Source: Epiperipatus broadwayi (taxonomy: Eukaryota; Onychophora; Udeonychophora; Euonychophora; Peripatidae). From it: a stretch of DNA of 64,000 nucleotides. Both the position numbers and the translations under genes were made by a program. Below are positions 1-14,357 of the stretch, one piece after another. The notes beneath the pieces were generated by a model. That model made no database searches, had not been told where the DNA came from, and saw only the letters and a list, made by a program, of their open reading frames with translations. The stretch spans positions 620,501 to 684,500 of the forward strand of contig JAQFVV010000229.1 of NCBI GenBank assembly GCA_028023455.1, read 5' to 3'. Each line of letters begins with the position of its first letter. The first letter of the stretch is position 1.

Positions 1-1074
1 GTAGGGGATCCAGTGCATCTCCCACTCAGAGGAGCATAGCTAATGCCTACTACTCAGGCATCGCAATGTTATATGTGAAAAACATATTTTACTAAGAAAC
101 AGGTGACAGGTTAGACATTTGACATTAATTTAGCTTGATATTTGGAGATTCAAATAGATAGATAGATAGCCAGCCTCATTTTCCTTTAAACGAGACTTTA
201 TATACCTTTTTTTCTTTATTTCCCAGATCCATCACACATTGCATATTGGTTTGCCTTTCAGGTCCACTTTAAAATACCCACAGGAAAAATAATGCATTAA
301 GAGCACATGTTCCATTTGTCATTTCAATCTGAACATCCGTAGCATCTCGATTTATTTCATTTTTTACTTTATTACGTATTTTATCTATGACATCATTATA
401 CTGCAGATGTTTTTTTAAAACTAATTAAAAGCTTTTAGAAACATTTCTCTCTCTTCTATTGTCTCTCTCCCGACCCATTGTGACTTACAAGATTATTTTG
501 AAGGGAATTTCTATTTTTAATACACTTAAATATTTAAAAAGCTTAAAAACAACTTTTCTAGTAGATTTATAAATTAAAATGCTATATAATTTTGACCTAA
601 ATAATAGTTAACACAAAATATTAAATATTCTAAATTTAATAATTAATTTCAGTGTGCTAATATCTCATATTGGAGTCTGTGTGCATGAGGCATATTTAAC
701 AAGCTTTTATACATATAACTAATACTATTATATGCACACAGTCCAATATTGAGGGTTTAAATTTAGGTGGAGTGGGTGGGTAGGAGATGATAGAACAAAT
801 ATGATTAAGGTGAAACTAATATTCGAACTCAAATCTTACAGTTTCAATATATATATATATGGGTGGGTGGGTGTACATATGAGTATCTATGTTGAGCTAC
901 AAAGTATTTTCTGTAAAATAATTTGGATGGCTTTAAGATCATAAGAGTCACCTTTACATTCACATATTTTCTTTCCTTTATAGATTTTATGATAATAACC
1001 ATATTATCAATGATAATTTACAAGATTATTATGAATCCAGAGTTTTTTGTGTGACTGTTATAGATTTTTAAGCA

Positions 1075-1077
<3 letters not shown>

Positions 1078-1151
<74 letters not shown>
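1078..1151. repeat. (TA)n microsatellite
   Basis: About 37 uninterrupted TA units. Its translation gives a meaningless alternating Tyr-Ile reading frame. Confidence 0.97.
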
Positions 1152-1154
<3 letters not shown>

Positions 1155-1559
1155 AGCCCTTGGATGTGGCCAAGGCTTCATCTTTTTAAGTTAAATATGC
1201 AAAGAAGGTTTCATCCAAATTTTCCTCATAATATATGTATTTTTTTTTCTGTGTAATAAGAAAATTTTAGCCAAGATCGAGTTTGAACCCATATTTATAA
1301 GGGATTGCATATGTTCAACTAGTAAGCAATCTAAAAATTTATTGTTAATGTGTTTATAGCCAGAGGATTATTTTATTGTAATTTATGGGTTAAATTAATA
1401 TTAAAAAAATATTAGAAAAACAAAATGTGTATATTTGTTGATAGGTTGACTGGGGGAAAAGGAGGTGTGTGACTATTAAAAACTACATTAGGATAGTGGT
1501 GATGAATAGTCATTATTTTATGCTAGGTTGGAAATAAATAATTCATGAAAGTAAATAAA

Positions 1560-1588
1560 AAATAATAATAATAATAATAATAATAATA
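1560..1588. repeat. (AAT)n microsatellite
   Basis: A short pure run of trinucleotide AAT/ATA units in AT-rich DNA. Confidence 0.9.
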
Positions 1589-2844
1589 TAGTTATAATAA
1601 TTAAAGATTATAATTATAAATTAAGGCAGTAAATTGGTCAATTAAAGGTTAATTAAAAAATTATATACCTGCAATGTGTGTGTATATAATATAATTGTAG
1701 ATCTTGATGGTACAATTTACAATTAATAAACATTTCTTACATGTTGTAAAGCAATTTGAAATAAGAAATTAAATCACTGTAATAAGCAGCCAAATTTACT
1801 TCAAAATCTGAGTTTGAAAACAGCTGCAATATATTTTGTTTCACTATTAATGGGAAAAAAGTAAGATTACTTTTAGTATATAAATCATTGGTATTATCTT
1901 ACTCAGTTAATTATCATTCCTTAAAAGACACAGATCTCACTAAGAAATTTAAGTGGACCATTAATTTAGACCATTAACGATTAATGGTCAGTCTGGTCTG
2001 TCAGAGTGTCAAAAATTAATTGGCAATTAATTGTTAGATTGTAAAATTAATCGTGTCTGTTTGAAATGGAATTTGTGCCTGATTTTTCTGAAAAGGCAAA
2101 AGGTTAAAATTAATTGAGAAGGGGGAACATGTCAATTAATTATAAAGATAATAAACAGATGGATGTCTCTATAAAAGCTGTGTTAAAAGAAAAAAAGGCT
2201 TTTTATTTTAAACTGGCTGTTCTGTGACAGTTTTCTTGCATTGACTTAAAGAAAATTGTCTTATAAAATTTAAAATCATTTTTATTGTACTTTTTTGTCT
2301 CTTCAGAATAATTTGGCTAAATCAAACATTGTCTTAATTGAAAGAAGACAATGTATAGTGAGTAAATTTTAAGTGGGCACACACTTGGAACCTCCAGAAG
2401 TCAGCTATTCAACATATGGTAATAAAAACTTAAACCACAGAAGTTAAAATTTGAGTTTAATATCGTTTATATATATGAAAATAGTAAAATTTAAAACTCA
2501 AAAGTTTGATGTATATGTAAGTCAATTTAAACATATAAAATGAAATTAAAATTGGAAAAGGACAATCAAAAAGAGACTGATATTGTGAAAAAAATAAATG
2601 AAGGCTGTTTAACTGAAACCTGCAGAAAATTACAAAGTTTAAAGGCAATCTACCCTAGAGTTGGAAATGAAAAACGCATTCAGCAAAATAAAAACTGTAT
2701 ATATGATAGCAAAGGAACCGAACTCTATCAAAAGAACTTTTTACTACAAGAACTTATATGCTATTATAAACCAGTCAAGGAGGGGGAAAAAGGAGAAATC
2801 AGGAACCTGGAATGACACCTGCTAAAAGACTTATATAAGTATAA

Positions 2845-2846
<2 letters not shown>

Positions 2847-2911
<65 letters not shown>
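2847..2911. repeat. (TTA)n microsatellite
   Basis: About 21 uninterrupted TTA units. Confidence 0.95.
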
Positions 2912-2912
<1 letters not shown>

Positions 2913-5900
2913 TGCTCTTTATATGTGTAGGACATTTAATGTACATATAAAAAATGTGTGTAGGACATTAAATATATATATAAAATAATTTCTTTCTTTG
3001 TAGTGTATTATGTATATCATCTACTTTAAAATTATCATTGTATTATTTTGGGGGTAGAAATTGATTTCAGATGATTTTATATATGTTTATTTAAATGCTT
3101 TTGCTATTATGGTCATTTTGGGGGTAGATGAAATCTATATCATGTCTTCTGATATGCCTTATTTAAAATGCTTTACAAACAATTTTTTTTAATTAAAAAA
3201 AAGGAGAAAACACTTAGAGATATTATTGTTGGTATCAGAAGTTATTGTCAAATGCTCGAGACTTATAGATGAATTGCTTGTCTATTGAATTGCATCATCA
3301 TCATGTTTATTTTATTTTATAAAAGTGCATGGAAATAGTTTTGATGATTTTATGCACATATCTTACTGCTTATTATTATTATCATAGATTTAAGGCCAGA
3401 AATAAGCTGATTTATGCTTGGAAATTTATGGGCTCATATTCCAGTACACTAATTTGCAAGAATATTAAAGTTGTGAAAGTTTTACTTGTATAATTTGATG
3501 TTTCGACCTGTATGTGTGTGGATAGATAAAGATCTCCACAAAACTCAGTGAAGTCTAGCTCACTAAGATTTATGCGATATTCATAAAGTATTTGAACCTA
3601 GTGGAAAAATTTTCCCACTTGAGCATTCTCTACACCGTAAGAAGGTTTCTTATTTTGATGGCCAGAGGTATTTGGTATACCTATGTTTTTATATGACTAG
3701 CGATAAAATTCCTAGCATATCTTAACCTTAGTGAAAAGGTTCTCTCTTATTCGGGTCACTGCCTGCCTCATATTAATATTTGATATTCCTTACGTGTGTA
3801 TAAGAGGATAGCCATGATAAGCATTATTATAAGTATTGGATACCAGGTTGCAAACTCAATTTAATGACAGAATGAATGCAGATAATGAATGTGCGATTGG
3901 TGTACTTGAATATTGTTTTTGCAGATTTGATTTAGCATTCAAGCCAAAATAATTAAGTTAATAACTGTTAAGGATTAAATAAAACTTATGAATGATTGGG
4001 CATGAGCAATGTGTATATAAATTTATTTAATAAATATTTACATGGCCAGCTGAGAACTTCGCTGGAATGGTAGTATTGTTAAATTATTATTGTGTCATAA
4101 GAACATGAGCATAGAGAGTGCACTACGATGATGTTTGATCTTAATGACAATTTATTTGCAATGACTTAGTCTTACTATTATTAAAATATCTCTGTTGTAA
4201 AGATTAGGGCAAAATAATATTTAATCGGGATGATAGGATAAGATCAAGAAATTTGTGAGGGAATATCAACTTTAGATTTGTTAATTAAAATTATTAAATT
4301 TTATTAGGGCAGAAATAGATTAGGTATTTTCTAAAATATATCAGTAATAAAAGAGAAAGCATTGTAAACGGGAAGAAACTGGTATTTGCTATATTTAAAA
4401 TAAAAAGAAAGTGTAGATATAATGTAATTTATATGTTTTTGTATTGATGTTGAATTATAGTTTGTCAAATAAAATTTGTTGTTTTAAATAAAATTTACGT
4501 GGGTCTCCATGTTTTTGTGGGTTATTATTATCTAGATATTTCCAATCCAATCATACATCGATATATTATCATGAATATTTGGATTATCATATACGTAACT
4601 GATATTTAGTAAAACTATTTAAAAGGTTAATTTCAAATGCTTAAAATTACCAAATAATTTAATATTGTTGAAATATAAATTGTGGATAGAGATAGTATTA
4701 TGTGATAGCGAGTACAGAGGGTGGGCATAAAATCCTTTCTACATCTGTTGTATTCAAACCCCTCTAAATGCATTTTATTTTTATATAATTTTGTTATAAT
4801 TGCGACTATGTTTTATGACGTGTTTATAAAGATTTAATAAGCTTAAATGTTCCAGCTTTAATGTAAATTGATATTAAATTGCATTAAAGACAACCGAGAT
4901 CACCCTGGAGGCGATCAAGAGAGGAGTGTTTATCACCAATAACCTATGGCAGCTTATTCGATTTCCACACCTAATTGTTCGAAAAGTCCTGAGAAGAAAT
5001 TATAATGAGAGGAAATGAGCTAGTAAAGGGAAATAAAAAGGTAAATTCAATAGTTAAATAAATAATAGTGTAATAGACATATGGATGTTAAATTGATGGG
5101 GAAGTGGATTAGGAAAGTGGAGATGAATATAGAACTTTATAATTAGAATAAAATTTAATTGTAGCTTTAATCATAGTGAATGGGGAAGGTGCTGAGAATA
5201 ACCTGGAATTCTTAAAGATATTAATATTGTCAATGTTAATGCATTCTCAGTGTTCTCTAAATCGATTGTGTATTAACCCATTCATAAAATATTATTACTA
5301 AGAGTATTGAATTGAGATTTAACCTGTATATTGTATTAAAGTTGCAATTTGGAGCCCTGACAATTAAGCTTATAGATGTTCTGTATCATCATCATCATTT
5401 CAGTAGGTCTCAGAAATAGTGTCAGCTGGGAATGATGAAGTATCCATCAATCCATTTTTAAAATGTTGTAATTGGCATGCAATTTATCTGCAAGTGTGTA
5501 AATGCGATATAGATTTGAGTATAGTACAATCAATCCATAACTGGATGTGCGATCATTTAAATAAAATTCTCATTGGTTAGAGTAAAGTTATAATGAGCTT
5601 AAACTATCCAATAATATATATGATATTTGTGGGCTCTCCCAATCATTTAGTTATGTTTGAAATTCAATGTGGATGACCGATCGAGAGATTACAAAATACA
5701 TTTTATATTAATTCAATAAGTTTTGATAAAGTTGGCAAAATAAAGAATAACTTTTTCATTTGTTTGAATTGATTTTATATAGTTACAATTGGCCTGTAAT
5801 GTGATCACACAAAGGAGGTTATATTTAATTTATATGTATGAAATACATTAGTCTACACATTATATTTGAGAAATTATTAGATTAAATCTATACTTAGAAA

Positions 5901-7084
5901 TTATTTGATCTATACTTAGTATAGCAGAATATATATAATTGATGCATTGCATATTTAATTGATACTTAAGAAATGCATCTGTCATTAATTTATATATTTA
6001 AGAAATGTTCATCATCTTTCAAAAACCAATAATACTTTTGAATTTTCATTTAGTTAGAAAAATCATCTTCTCTTGAAATTTTAATTGTTAGAATATATAT
6101 ATTGTAACGGGCACATTACGTATGTTACATTATTTTTTATTAGTAAACATTAAAAGAATAAAAGTTCACAAATAAAAACTTCTTTTTTAAGAATTAAAAA
6201 TTGAAAATTAAAAAATCATCTTAAACTCGTATATATATAAAATCGCACAGATAATAATAAAAAATTATTATTAAAATAAAACGTTATTAAAAATAAAAAA
6301 AAATATTTTAAAAGAAAAAACTTAAAAAGATTTAGAGATAAAAATATATCTTTAATTTTGGAAAACACATTACGTAATCAGAAAATGAAAATGATTGTTT
6401 TAATTAGTCAATGTAAACTAGCCTTGGGCATTTAAATGTATAAGCATCAGTCAGATAGGAAAACAATAGAAACTAATAGCCAATGAATGAAAAACAATGG
6501 AATCGGACCTCAGTGAAAGGACCATATCATCATCAATGACATAATGTCCATTGGATCCTTAAAATTATTATAAAAGGAAAAGTTTGAAAAATAAAAGAAT
6601 TAGTTGGTTATTACGAGTGGACAGATATGTGTTAGTGTGGAGTTGAAGGAGAAGGGATTGAAAAGACACACTCTTCAATCCCTTCAGTTCTGCTAGGAAG
6701 AAAGAGAAATGAACTATCGTTTTATACATTGAGGACCAGCTGGAGTAAAACACCTCCAGATGAATAAATAAAACGGCCAACAGAATACCAATCTTTTTTG
6801 GATGGCATGGGAATTCACATTCAAATGGCAAGCAACAGATAAAGATGAACTGTTTAAAACCATAAGAACTTTATAATTAATGAACATTAAATTAAAAACT
6901 TTCCATATTTAAATAATACAAATAGAATCCTATCTGACCAAACTAAATTATTTATTCATTAGTTATAATTTTATTTGATGTATTTACTTTGTGTAAATCA
7001 TTTCCATTTATTTATTTTTTGTTCTTTAAGTTTTATTTATGATTTTTGTTTTCTGATAAATTAAAATATATAAATGTTAAACTT

Positions 7085-8385
7085 AAGTTGGGCGTGAATG
7101 GCTATATGGATTTGTAAAGTTATATTAGGGGAGGGTAATCTTAGGTTATTTGTTCCCTAGTTGAATTGGGTCCATGGATTGGATATATTGATGTAGTTAG
7201 TAGATGTAGTTTGAGATCCGCTATGGGCAGGATTGCATATATATGCCACACACCTTCTCTCTGCCTATGGATGGGTTTGTAAGTCGGCAAAGAACCACAA
7301 TCCATTCCTATGGAGTTTTTTGTTTATTGTTCTACTCGCCAACAGATGTGGCATTCCTGTTGGTAGAGAGACAATGTCTTCTCTAACTCTACTTACTGTT
7401 CAGATGTATATTCCTGACAGTATAGTATTTTGTGTTGTCGTATTTTCATGCTACATTGAATACATAAATATATCAGATGGATTAACGCCAGTTTGACTGC
7501 GAACTTTTAGCCTAAGGTTAAATGGGGATAGAATGTTTTATCTTCAAATGCAAATCTATGTAATCTATTCATACTTGACCCTAAATAAAAATGCATTAAA
7601 TTTAAGTTGTTTATAGATGCTTGCATGGATTCATTATCGGTTAATTATATTTTGGGTTTTCATCTTGGATCAAAATATATAGACATTCGATAAATAATGA
7701 TACCTTACAGTGAGTATCTAAAATGTATTTATTTGGATGTCTTTTAAGTTATTGGTGTTAATGCGGTGTCTTATGATGAACACCATTGGGTTTCTTGTAT
7801 TCCTTATGCAATTGACAGTATCAATGATTTTGTATTCTAATCATTTATGTTTACTTTGAAATGTTTTTAACCGTGTAATCTATGTAACCGATATATACTC
7901 AACATTATAAAACAAACTTTCATAAATCCATCTGTGCAAACTTAATTAAAATATAAACTTATAATATTATAAAAATTAAAATGCAAATTTAAATTATAAA
8001 ATCAAATTAAAATCTAAAACAAACATACTCAAATAATAATGTTAAATTTTATATATATATATATGTGCGTAAATAAATGTTTGTATGTTAATTACTAGCA
8101 GTGGCTTATTTTATTCTTTTTTTAAATTATTCTTAGATAAGAAACTTTTTTTATGAACATAAATCTCTGCTATTCCAATGAGCTAGTGACTTGGGCTAAT
8201 GACCGGATATCAAAATATATTTATAAAAATAAAAATAAAAATTTTTTTGACTTACGTATCTGCCTACTTTATAATTTTTTCTAGGTTCAAATGCCTAGAT
8301 GGCGCCCTGTAGTGCAGATTACGTTAAGTGTATTTCTCCGGATCGTTATAATATATATATACCGATGAAATTTTGATAATTGATT
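7085..8385 (+). repeat. Dispersed repeat, copy A
   Basis: This block matches, in inverted orientation, the block at 63240-64000. Shared landmarks are a segment at 7140-7560, a segment at 8160-8310 that includes GGCGCC, and a common end near CGATCGTTATAAT. Copy A carries about 57 bp near 7334-7390 that copy B lacks, bounded by CTACT on both sides, and an extra AT-rich stretch at about 7620-7960. A frame at 7233-7496 resembles the matching frame of copy B, but it opens at TTG and matches no family I know. A tRNA B-box-like motif, GGTTCAAATGCC, lies near 8284. The class is unknown; a SINE or a non-autonomous DNA element are options. Confidence 0.8.
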
Positions 8386-11300
8386 TTATAATATGCCCTA
8401 TCTTTGACATTAGCTTAAGATTTTACATTCTTACCTTTTAAATCCTGTCACAAATGATGGCTTTTGATCCATGATAATTATTGCTAGGGATGCCATATTA
8501 ATGCTTATTATTATTTACAATTACTTCAAATGCTGGTTTTTGTTTATTTTCTATGCTGATAAAACATGGATATTTTTCTTAATGACTATTTATTGTTTTT
8601 GTGAGAGTGATGGATTTTATCTCCTCTGTTCTACACCACTTTGTACTATTATAAATAATGCAACATTTGAATAGCGTTTTACTACAGCTTTTAAATATTT
8701 TTATAATATATAAAGAGAGAATGAGAGTGATTACATAAATCACGTGATAATCACGAATTGAACCGTCTAGCTGGATTAATTATTGAAATTTGGAACTTAA
8801 TTTATTATTATAAATTCTGTTGAATTGGTAAGAATACAATAATTGATCTTGTTAATTACAAAAATTAAATAATTTATTATGAATCATTTATCAAATTAAA
8901 ACTATATATGTATAGGCAAATGTGTTTATCATTTACAAATTTAAAACAATATTTTTTTTCTCAACTGGTTTAAAGCAGTCTTTTGTGGAAGATATCAAAA
9001 TAAATATTAATTACAATTTTATTTTCATCAATATCACAAATGTTTATATTATTAAAAGCAAATCTTTTATTTTTTATCTTTTATAATAATATTAAAGCAT
9101 AATTAGTTATTATTAATTATTGATAGTAATTAGTTAGTGCAAAGAAGATTTTTCCATTCTATTTTTTTTTATTTCAAAAAAAAAATCGATTTGTTTTACA
9201 ACATATAGATTAAAAAGGTAAGTTAAATCGATATTTTTTCTCTTTTTTTGTTGCTTAAATGTACGTTCTCTATTCGAATTGACGTTGATCTAAATAGAAG
9301 TAACTTTTGTTCATCATCAGAAATAGTTTATATTGCCCTCTTACTATAATATTTTATTGAAGTTACCACTGATCTCTGGCGATTACATGATTCGCATTTT
9401 ACTACAATGATTTATTATCTATTTGGTTTTGTACGTTGTTCAATTAAATATTTATTATTGTTTAAGATGTCGTTCATTGTCTTTTGTATTTTTAAATTTT
9501 TCCGGCGGTTTAATTTTTCATTAACATATTTCTGTACAACAAAACCTACTGATTTTTCTTTAATAATTGCTTGAATACACAAATCAAATAAAAACTTTAA
9601 ATATTTTTAAATCATAATCAGTTTAAGAAACAGGCTATGGTCAACTGATAGGCTAATATTGATATCTAGTTAATGAATAAAATAAGAATAGAAAACCATT
9701 CTAAATCTTATTACCTTACAAATAGCCAGTCTATTGAGTAATAGCTTTTTTTCAGTGTTGAATGAACATTTTTTTTGATTTGATGCTTTTTCAAATTAGT
9801 TATCATTACCATATTTATTATCTATATAAAGTCGTAAAGAATAAAGGGGATTCATTTACCATCTGCAAAATAATTTATTTTGATACTAGAGAGCATTGCG
9901 TTTTCATATCGACATATAAGCACACACACACTGCACATGCATGCATGCACCCACACAATGAGAGTGCTTTTAATTCATTGCCTGGGATGAGAGTGATTTA
10001 CTCACTTTGTTTATATATACATTGAGATATGTAATAATTTATCAAAAAATTTTAAACATATAATTTTAAATTATCAATGTGTCAGCTATCATATATTTTA
10101 TTTTATATAAATGAAGTTAATCATAAAGTAACTTGGTATAAAAGGTTTGAGTACTTGGAGTTTCAGAACTGAAAATATCTAGGACATTATACTCAAGAGT
10201 TTGATACTTTATCACTTAACCAAACCAAGTAGATCTATAACATACATATAATATTTTTAATAGAATAATCTAATATTAGAAATAAAGGATTATGCCTATT
10301 TTCCTAGGAAAAAGATTTATTTATTTTTTTTACAATGAGAATTCTAAATCTAAAACTTGGTACTTAATAGAATAGTAATATTAACATTGCACATTACACA
10401 GTGAAGTATATAGTTTTTTTTAAAAAAATTTAAAAATCATAGAACAAAAGGTAATATGAAAAGTGATAGAGTAATTTTATAAAAGAAATGACAAAGTATA
10501 TATATTCAAATCATAAACTGAATCCCAAGATGTGATAAAAATTTTAGAAAAATATTATATAAGCAATGGATGGATAAAGTATGAACGTTTTCTGAGGAGA
10601 TTTAGAAAAGATTCACTAGGGATTGAAAGTATTAGAATTAAGCCAGAAAAATTATTTTTTAATAAACTAATAATGTTTTATTTTGTTAAATGAGAGTATC
10701 CTTAGATTACTAAGCAATAAAATGCTATATAATATCTTTTAACCATATTTTCTTATTGTTGCTATCTTTTCTTAACATAATTTATTTTAAAATTTTATTT
10801 GAAATTTTTTTTTTTTTTTATAAATTTTAAATAATAAAATCATGTTTCTTTACAATATGTTTATATTTTCTTTTGATACAAGTTTTGTAGATCAAAAAAT
10901 CATTTACATCACCTAATCAAATTAGTATCTTGCAATGTAATCTATATTATTTATTTCTCCTTTTCTTTTGTTAAATGAACAGTTTATTCTTATTCAAGAT
11001 AGAGATTAAATATCTTATTACAAGACCTCTACATTGCATCTTTTTTATTAGATAATATTATAAGTTTAAATCATACTACAACAATTATAATATAAAAATT
11101 AATGCTATACATGTACATTTAAAAAGCCATCATTTATTTAAAAAATTAATATCAACACGTTTAATTGAATATAATTGATTGTGATTTATTAGCAATAACA
11201 TAAATGTAATTTATTAAACAAGTTCAATTAAAAAAATTTTTTTTTAAAAAATACTTAAAGAAAAATAAATTAAAATTAATTATTTACTCTTAACTGACTA

Positions 11301-11964
11301 CAAAAACCATTGATATTGCATATGCAATACAAAATGCAATAATATAAGTTCTCTTTCATCACAGTTATATGCTGTTTCAGAAATTGTTTATATATTAATT
11401 AATTTTTAAGAATAAACAGCATAATTTTTTAAACATTTTGCTTTTATATTTCATACACAGTCAAGAATCAATAATGATAAATTGATTTTTTTTTAAATTC
11501 ACCTTCTTTAATAAAAGAATTTCTCTATTCAAATTGTAGCCTGTACATGGTTTTACTAAAGAGAGATGACATATTAAAAAATGGATAATATTAGCATTTC
11601 CTTATAGCTTAAAAATATAAAAAGTTTGCTCTTATCAAATAGACACAGTTGAGAATAAGTTTATTGCAGAAATGTTTTGACTTGATTTTTTAACAATTCA
11701 AAAAGTGGCTTAAAAAGGTTTGAATGTGATTAATTATATAGTTTTAAGACAATTATATTCATTCTGTATTCACAAATTTATAGCTGCAATTTAAAAGATC
11801 AGTTTTTTTTAAAAAATTATATCAAGAATTATCAGTTATATTTTAATTTCTTATTTAACTGACTGTATTCCCCAAAACCTCAAGAGCAAAACAATAATTG
11901 CAAGGAAATCAGGTCATATATCATGTGACTTAATTTAATAAGTTTGTACTACAAATGTTATACA
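8386..11964. other. AT-rich non-coding stretch
   Basis: No gene is seen. Short reading frames at 8471-8674 and 9762-10025 have no family resemblance. A short CA/CATG-rich run lies near 9920-9955. A faint tRNA-like motif on the minus strand at 10150-10230 is treated among the findings. Confidence 0.55.
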
Positions 11965-12395
11965 ATGAGAGTGCTAATAACTCTTAACAAGCTTTCCTGA
12001 TCCTTAGATCAGTTTCTAGCTCTGAGTGTTATCAGTGAGGTGCTAGGACATTTACATATTAGATTTTAAAATATCAGGTCATGCCCCAGAATTTATCTAA
12101 TAGTTACCTAGTAAGTAGAAAATCTGAAATTTTGGTGATTTTATATTGCTAAAGCTATTAATATATGGTATATCTGAATTTAATTCAGTCCCATGTGGCT
12201 ATTTAAATTAGATAGTTGAATTTGAAGACATATGGATATCTGAAAAAATTAGATTTTCTACTTAATAGGTATTGACCTGGTATTTTTAAATCTAGTACCT
12301 GAATGTCCTAGCATCTCACTGATGACAGCCAGAGCTAGAAACCAGTCTGAGGATAGGGATATTCAGAAAAGCTTTGTTAAGAACTATTAACACAA
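11965..12395. mobile_element. Foldback (MITE-like) element, about 430 bp
   Basis: The left part (11965-12125) and the right part (about 12225-12395) are inverted repeats of each other. Shared blocks include TTTCTAGCTCTG, ATCAGTGAG, TGCTAGGACATT and AGTAGAAAATCT. No coding sequence is present. Its core (for example GTAGAAAATCTGAAATTTT and ATTAATATATGGTAT) is also found in the foldback element at 31380-32030, so the two belong to one family. A short (TA)n run abuts the right end. Confidence 0.8.
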
Positions 12396-13596
12396 TATAT
12401 ATATATATATATATATATAGTAAGATTACATTCTCGGTCAAAACAATGGTTTAAAACATTTTTAGTTGATAAAATATTTTGTTATATTTGAATTAACAGG
12501 CCAAAAATATAATGTTTACTCATATTCAATTTAATATTTTTTTATTCACCGTCTTTATATTGTAGTAATTACGAATGCATAACTAATGTGTTCTATTTGT
12601 TTATTTATTATAAATAAATTGTTAGGTTATTTTTTAATTAACCAATTTAGTTTGATTTTGTTTTTGAATTCATTCCAAACATATGCCATTATTAATAACC
12701 ACTAATTCTGAGAAACCGTGCAATATATTGGAAAAATGCAGGGAAAATGGAATATCCTATTTAGAAAGTTCAGTGTCTAACAATTTATTTTAAATTGAAT
12801 AGAGAAAAAGAAATACAAAATACTTTTTGAATCATTGTAGTTAAAAAGAAATGAAAAAAAACTTTTGGAATCATTATTCTTAAAACAATCCTCAGTGCTA
12901 AGGTTATTTTGATCATCATCATCCGAGTATTGATTGTATTTAATGTACATGTTTAATTTTTTTTGAATTCATATTTTCTAAACAAATTTCAAAGCGTTAA
13001 ATATATATTCCACCAATACTTCAAGTAGTTTAACTATATTTTAGTGGCTATGCTTATTATTTTAAATAATTCGATTTTAATTTTTTTTTTGCATTTTTTT
13101 TATGAGTTGTTTCAGAAGTTATTAATATTAACGATAAAACAACTACTTAATTAAAAATGTAAGATAAGTACATTAATAATAATTATCATTATAAAATTCA
13201 GTTTATAAAATGTTTTTATATCATATAAAATAATATGCTGTCTTAATTGTTGATTTTTTTTTAAATGTAAATTATGACAAAAAATCTTTTTTTAGGAAAC
13301 AAGTGTGAATTATTAATAATGTCATCTTATTATATTATCGTAAAACTTTATTTATTTATATCTAAAAAGTATAAACAAGTATTAATAAAAAAATGTTATT
13401 AATTTTTAAAACCACTTTTAAAACTCATTTCTTATTTCTTTGAATAAAGATAAAAGTCTTATAGTTTTTTTAAGTTTAAAATAAAATTATTTTTAAAGTA
13501 GTGTTTCAAATTTAACTAAAGCAATTTATTATTCCCTAACTAATTTTTGTTGCTAAATTATGTCACTAAAAAACTTTATTTTTTTTCAAATTTTAG
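12396..13596. other. AT-rich sequence 5' of the first recognised exon
   Basis: No gene is visible. It opens with a (TA)n run to about 12419 and ends with a pyrimidine-rich 3' splice site (TTTTTTTTCAAATTTTAG) at 13579-13596. That suggests the stretch is the end of an intron rather than a promoter, though a promoter cannot be excluded. Confidence 0.5.
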
Positions 13597-13639
13597 GCTA
13601 TATATTGAATATTTTCTAATAAGCAGATTACATGGGAAA
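13597..13639 (+). other. Putative 5' UTR part of receptor exon 1
   Basis: The strong acceptor ending at 13596 sits 43 bp before the preferred ATG at 13640. The frame is open through this stretch, so an upstream coding exon is possible. However, the hydrophobic N-terminus right after 13640 looks like a signal peptide, which favours ATG 13640 as the start. Confidence 0.5.
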
Positions 13640-14357
13640 ATGTTTTACGTAATTTTATTTAACACCTGGATGCTATTTATTATATTTTTTACTTTAAACC
13701 CGGAATCATTAATTATGCAACAAAAAAATTATCATTTAGCTATAATGTTAGATGATTTTGACGATAACAATCAGCCATTATATTTTGAAGAAATAGTAAT
13801 AGTGTCAGTTGACTCTGCGGTTCAGCATGTCGGAATGATTTATCCTTTTCATTTTACTTATCAAAAAAATTCCACAAAATGCAATTATTACGAAAGTATC
13901 TTGCTAACTTTAGCATACAGAGAAAACGATAAACCTATAGATGCGATTATCGGACTAGCATGCACGGTATCACTACACAATAGCGGTATTTTAGCGAGTC
14001 ATTGGGATATGCCCATCTTCACAATGACCATAGCTGATACTTTGACCCAAGATATAAATGATGCCTCTGAATCTCAGGTCATTTTTGAAAACGATAAAAA
14101 AATATTTTCCACTCTGACTAGGCTTATCACATCAGTTCAAAAAATTACATCTATTGTTCACAAATTAATGATCTATTTTCACTGGAAACGAATCCTTATA
14201 TTAGGAAGCAGAGATGGAGAGGTTAAAAAAAATATTTATACTGCGCTAAAAAAATTATTCGAAGAAAACGATTTTCTTTTACAGGACAGTAAAACTTTTA
14301 ACGAAGAAGATCATCATAGTTCTCAATTACTAAAAGAAGCTAAAAATAAAGCTAGAA
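13640..14357 (+). CDS. Natriuretic-peptide-receptor-like protein, exon 1: signal peptide and N-terminal ligand-binding domain
   Basis: Encodes residues 1-239 plus one base of the next codon of a single-pass receptor, most likely a receptor guanylate cyclase. Residues 1 to about 25 are hydrophobic, consistent with a signal peptide. The rest follows the ANF-receptor (periplasmic-binding-protein-like) fold: a strand beginning HLAIML, a Cys pair (KCNYY and GLACTVS) placed like the first disulphide loop of natriuretic peptide receptors, then SHWDMPIFT, then FSTLTRLI and a helix before HWKRILILGS. An NST glycosylation sequon is visible. The donor is GAA|GTAAGT and the intron is phase 1. The start was chosen at 13640 for the signal peptide; the frame is open back to 13547. 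Family assignment is strong. A clearance-type receptor without a cyclase domain cannot be excluded, because only the extracellular part is present. Confidence 0.88.

Larger units (their letters stand above)
1..7084. other. AT-rich non-coding sequence upstream of the receptor gene
   Basis: No convincing gene is visible. The longest plus-strand frame (2540-2815, 91 codons, lysine-rich) resembles no family I recognise and has no splice or promoter context. The stretch holds (TA)n, (AAT)n and (TTA)n simple repeats, a 9-bp-stem hairpin at about 1969-1989, and slightly more GC-rich patches near 4890-4990 and 6600-6840 without recognisable content. It may be intergenic DNA or a 5' intron of the receptor gene. 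Confidence 0.55.

Noticed and set aside
2540-2815. 91-codon plus-strand frame as a small gene
   Set aside because: No recognisable motif, no promoter or splice context, and AT-rich lysine-heavy composition expected by chance; left as unknown.
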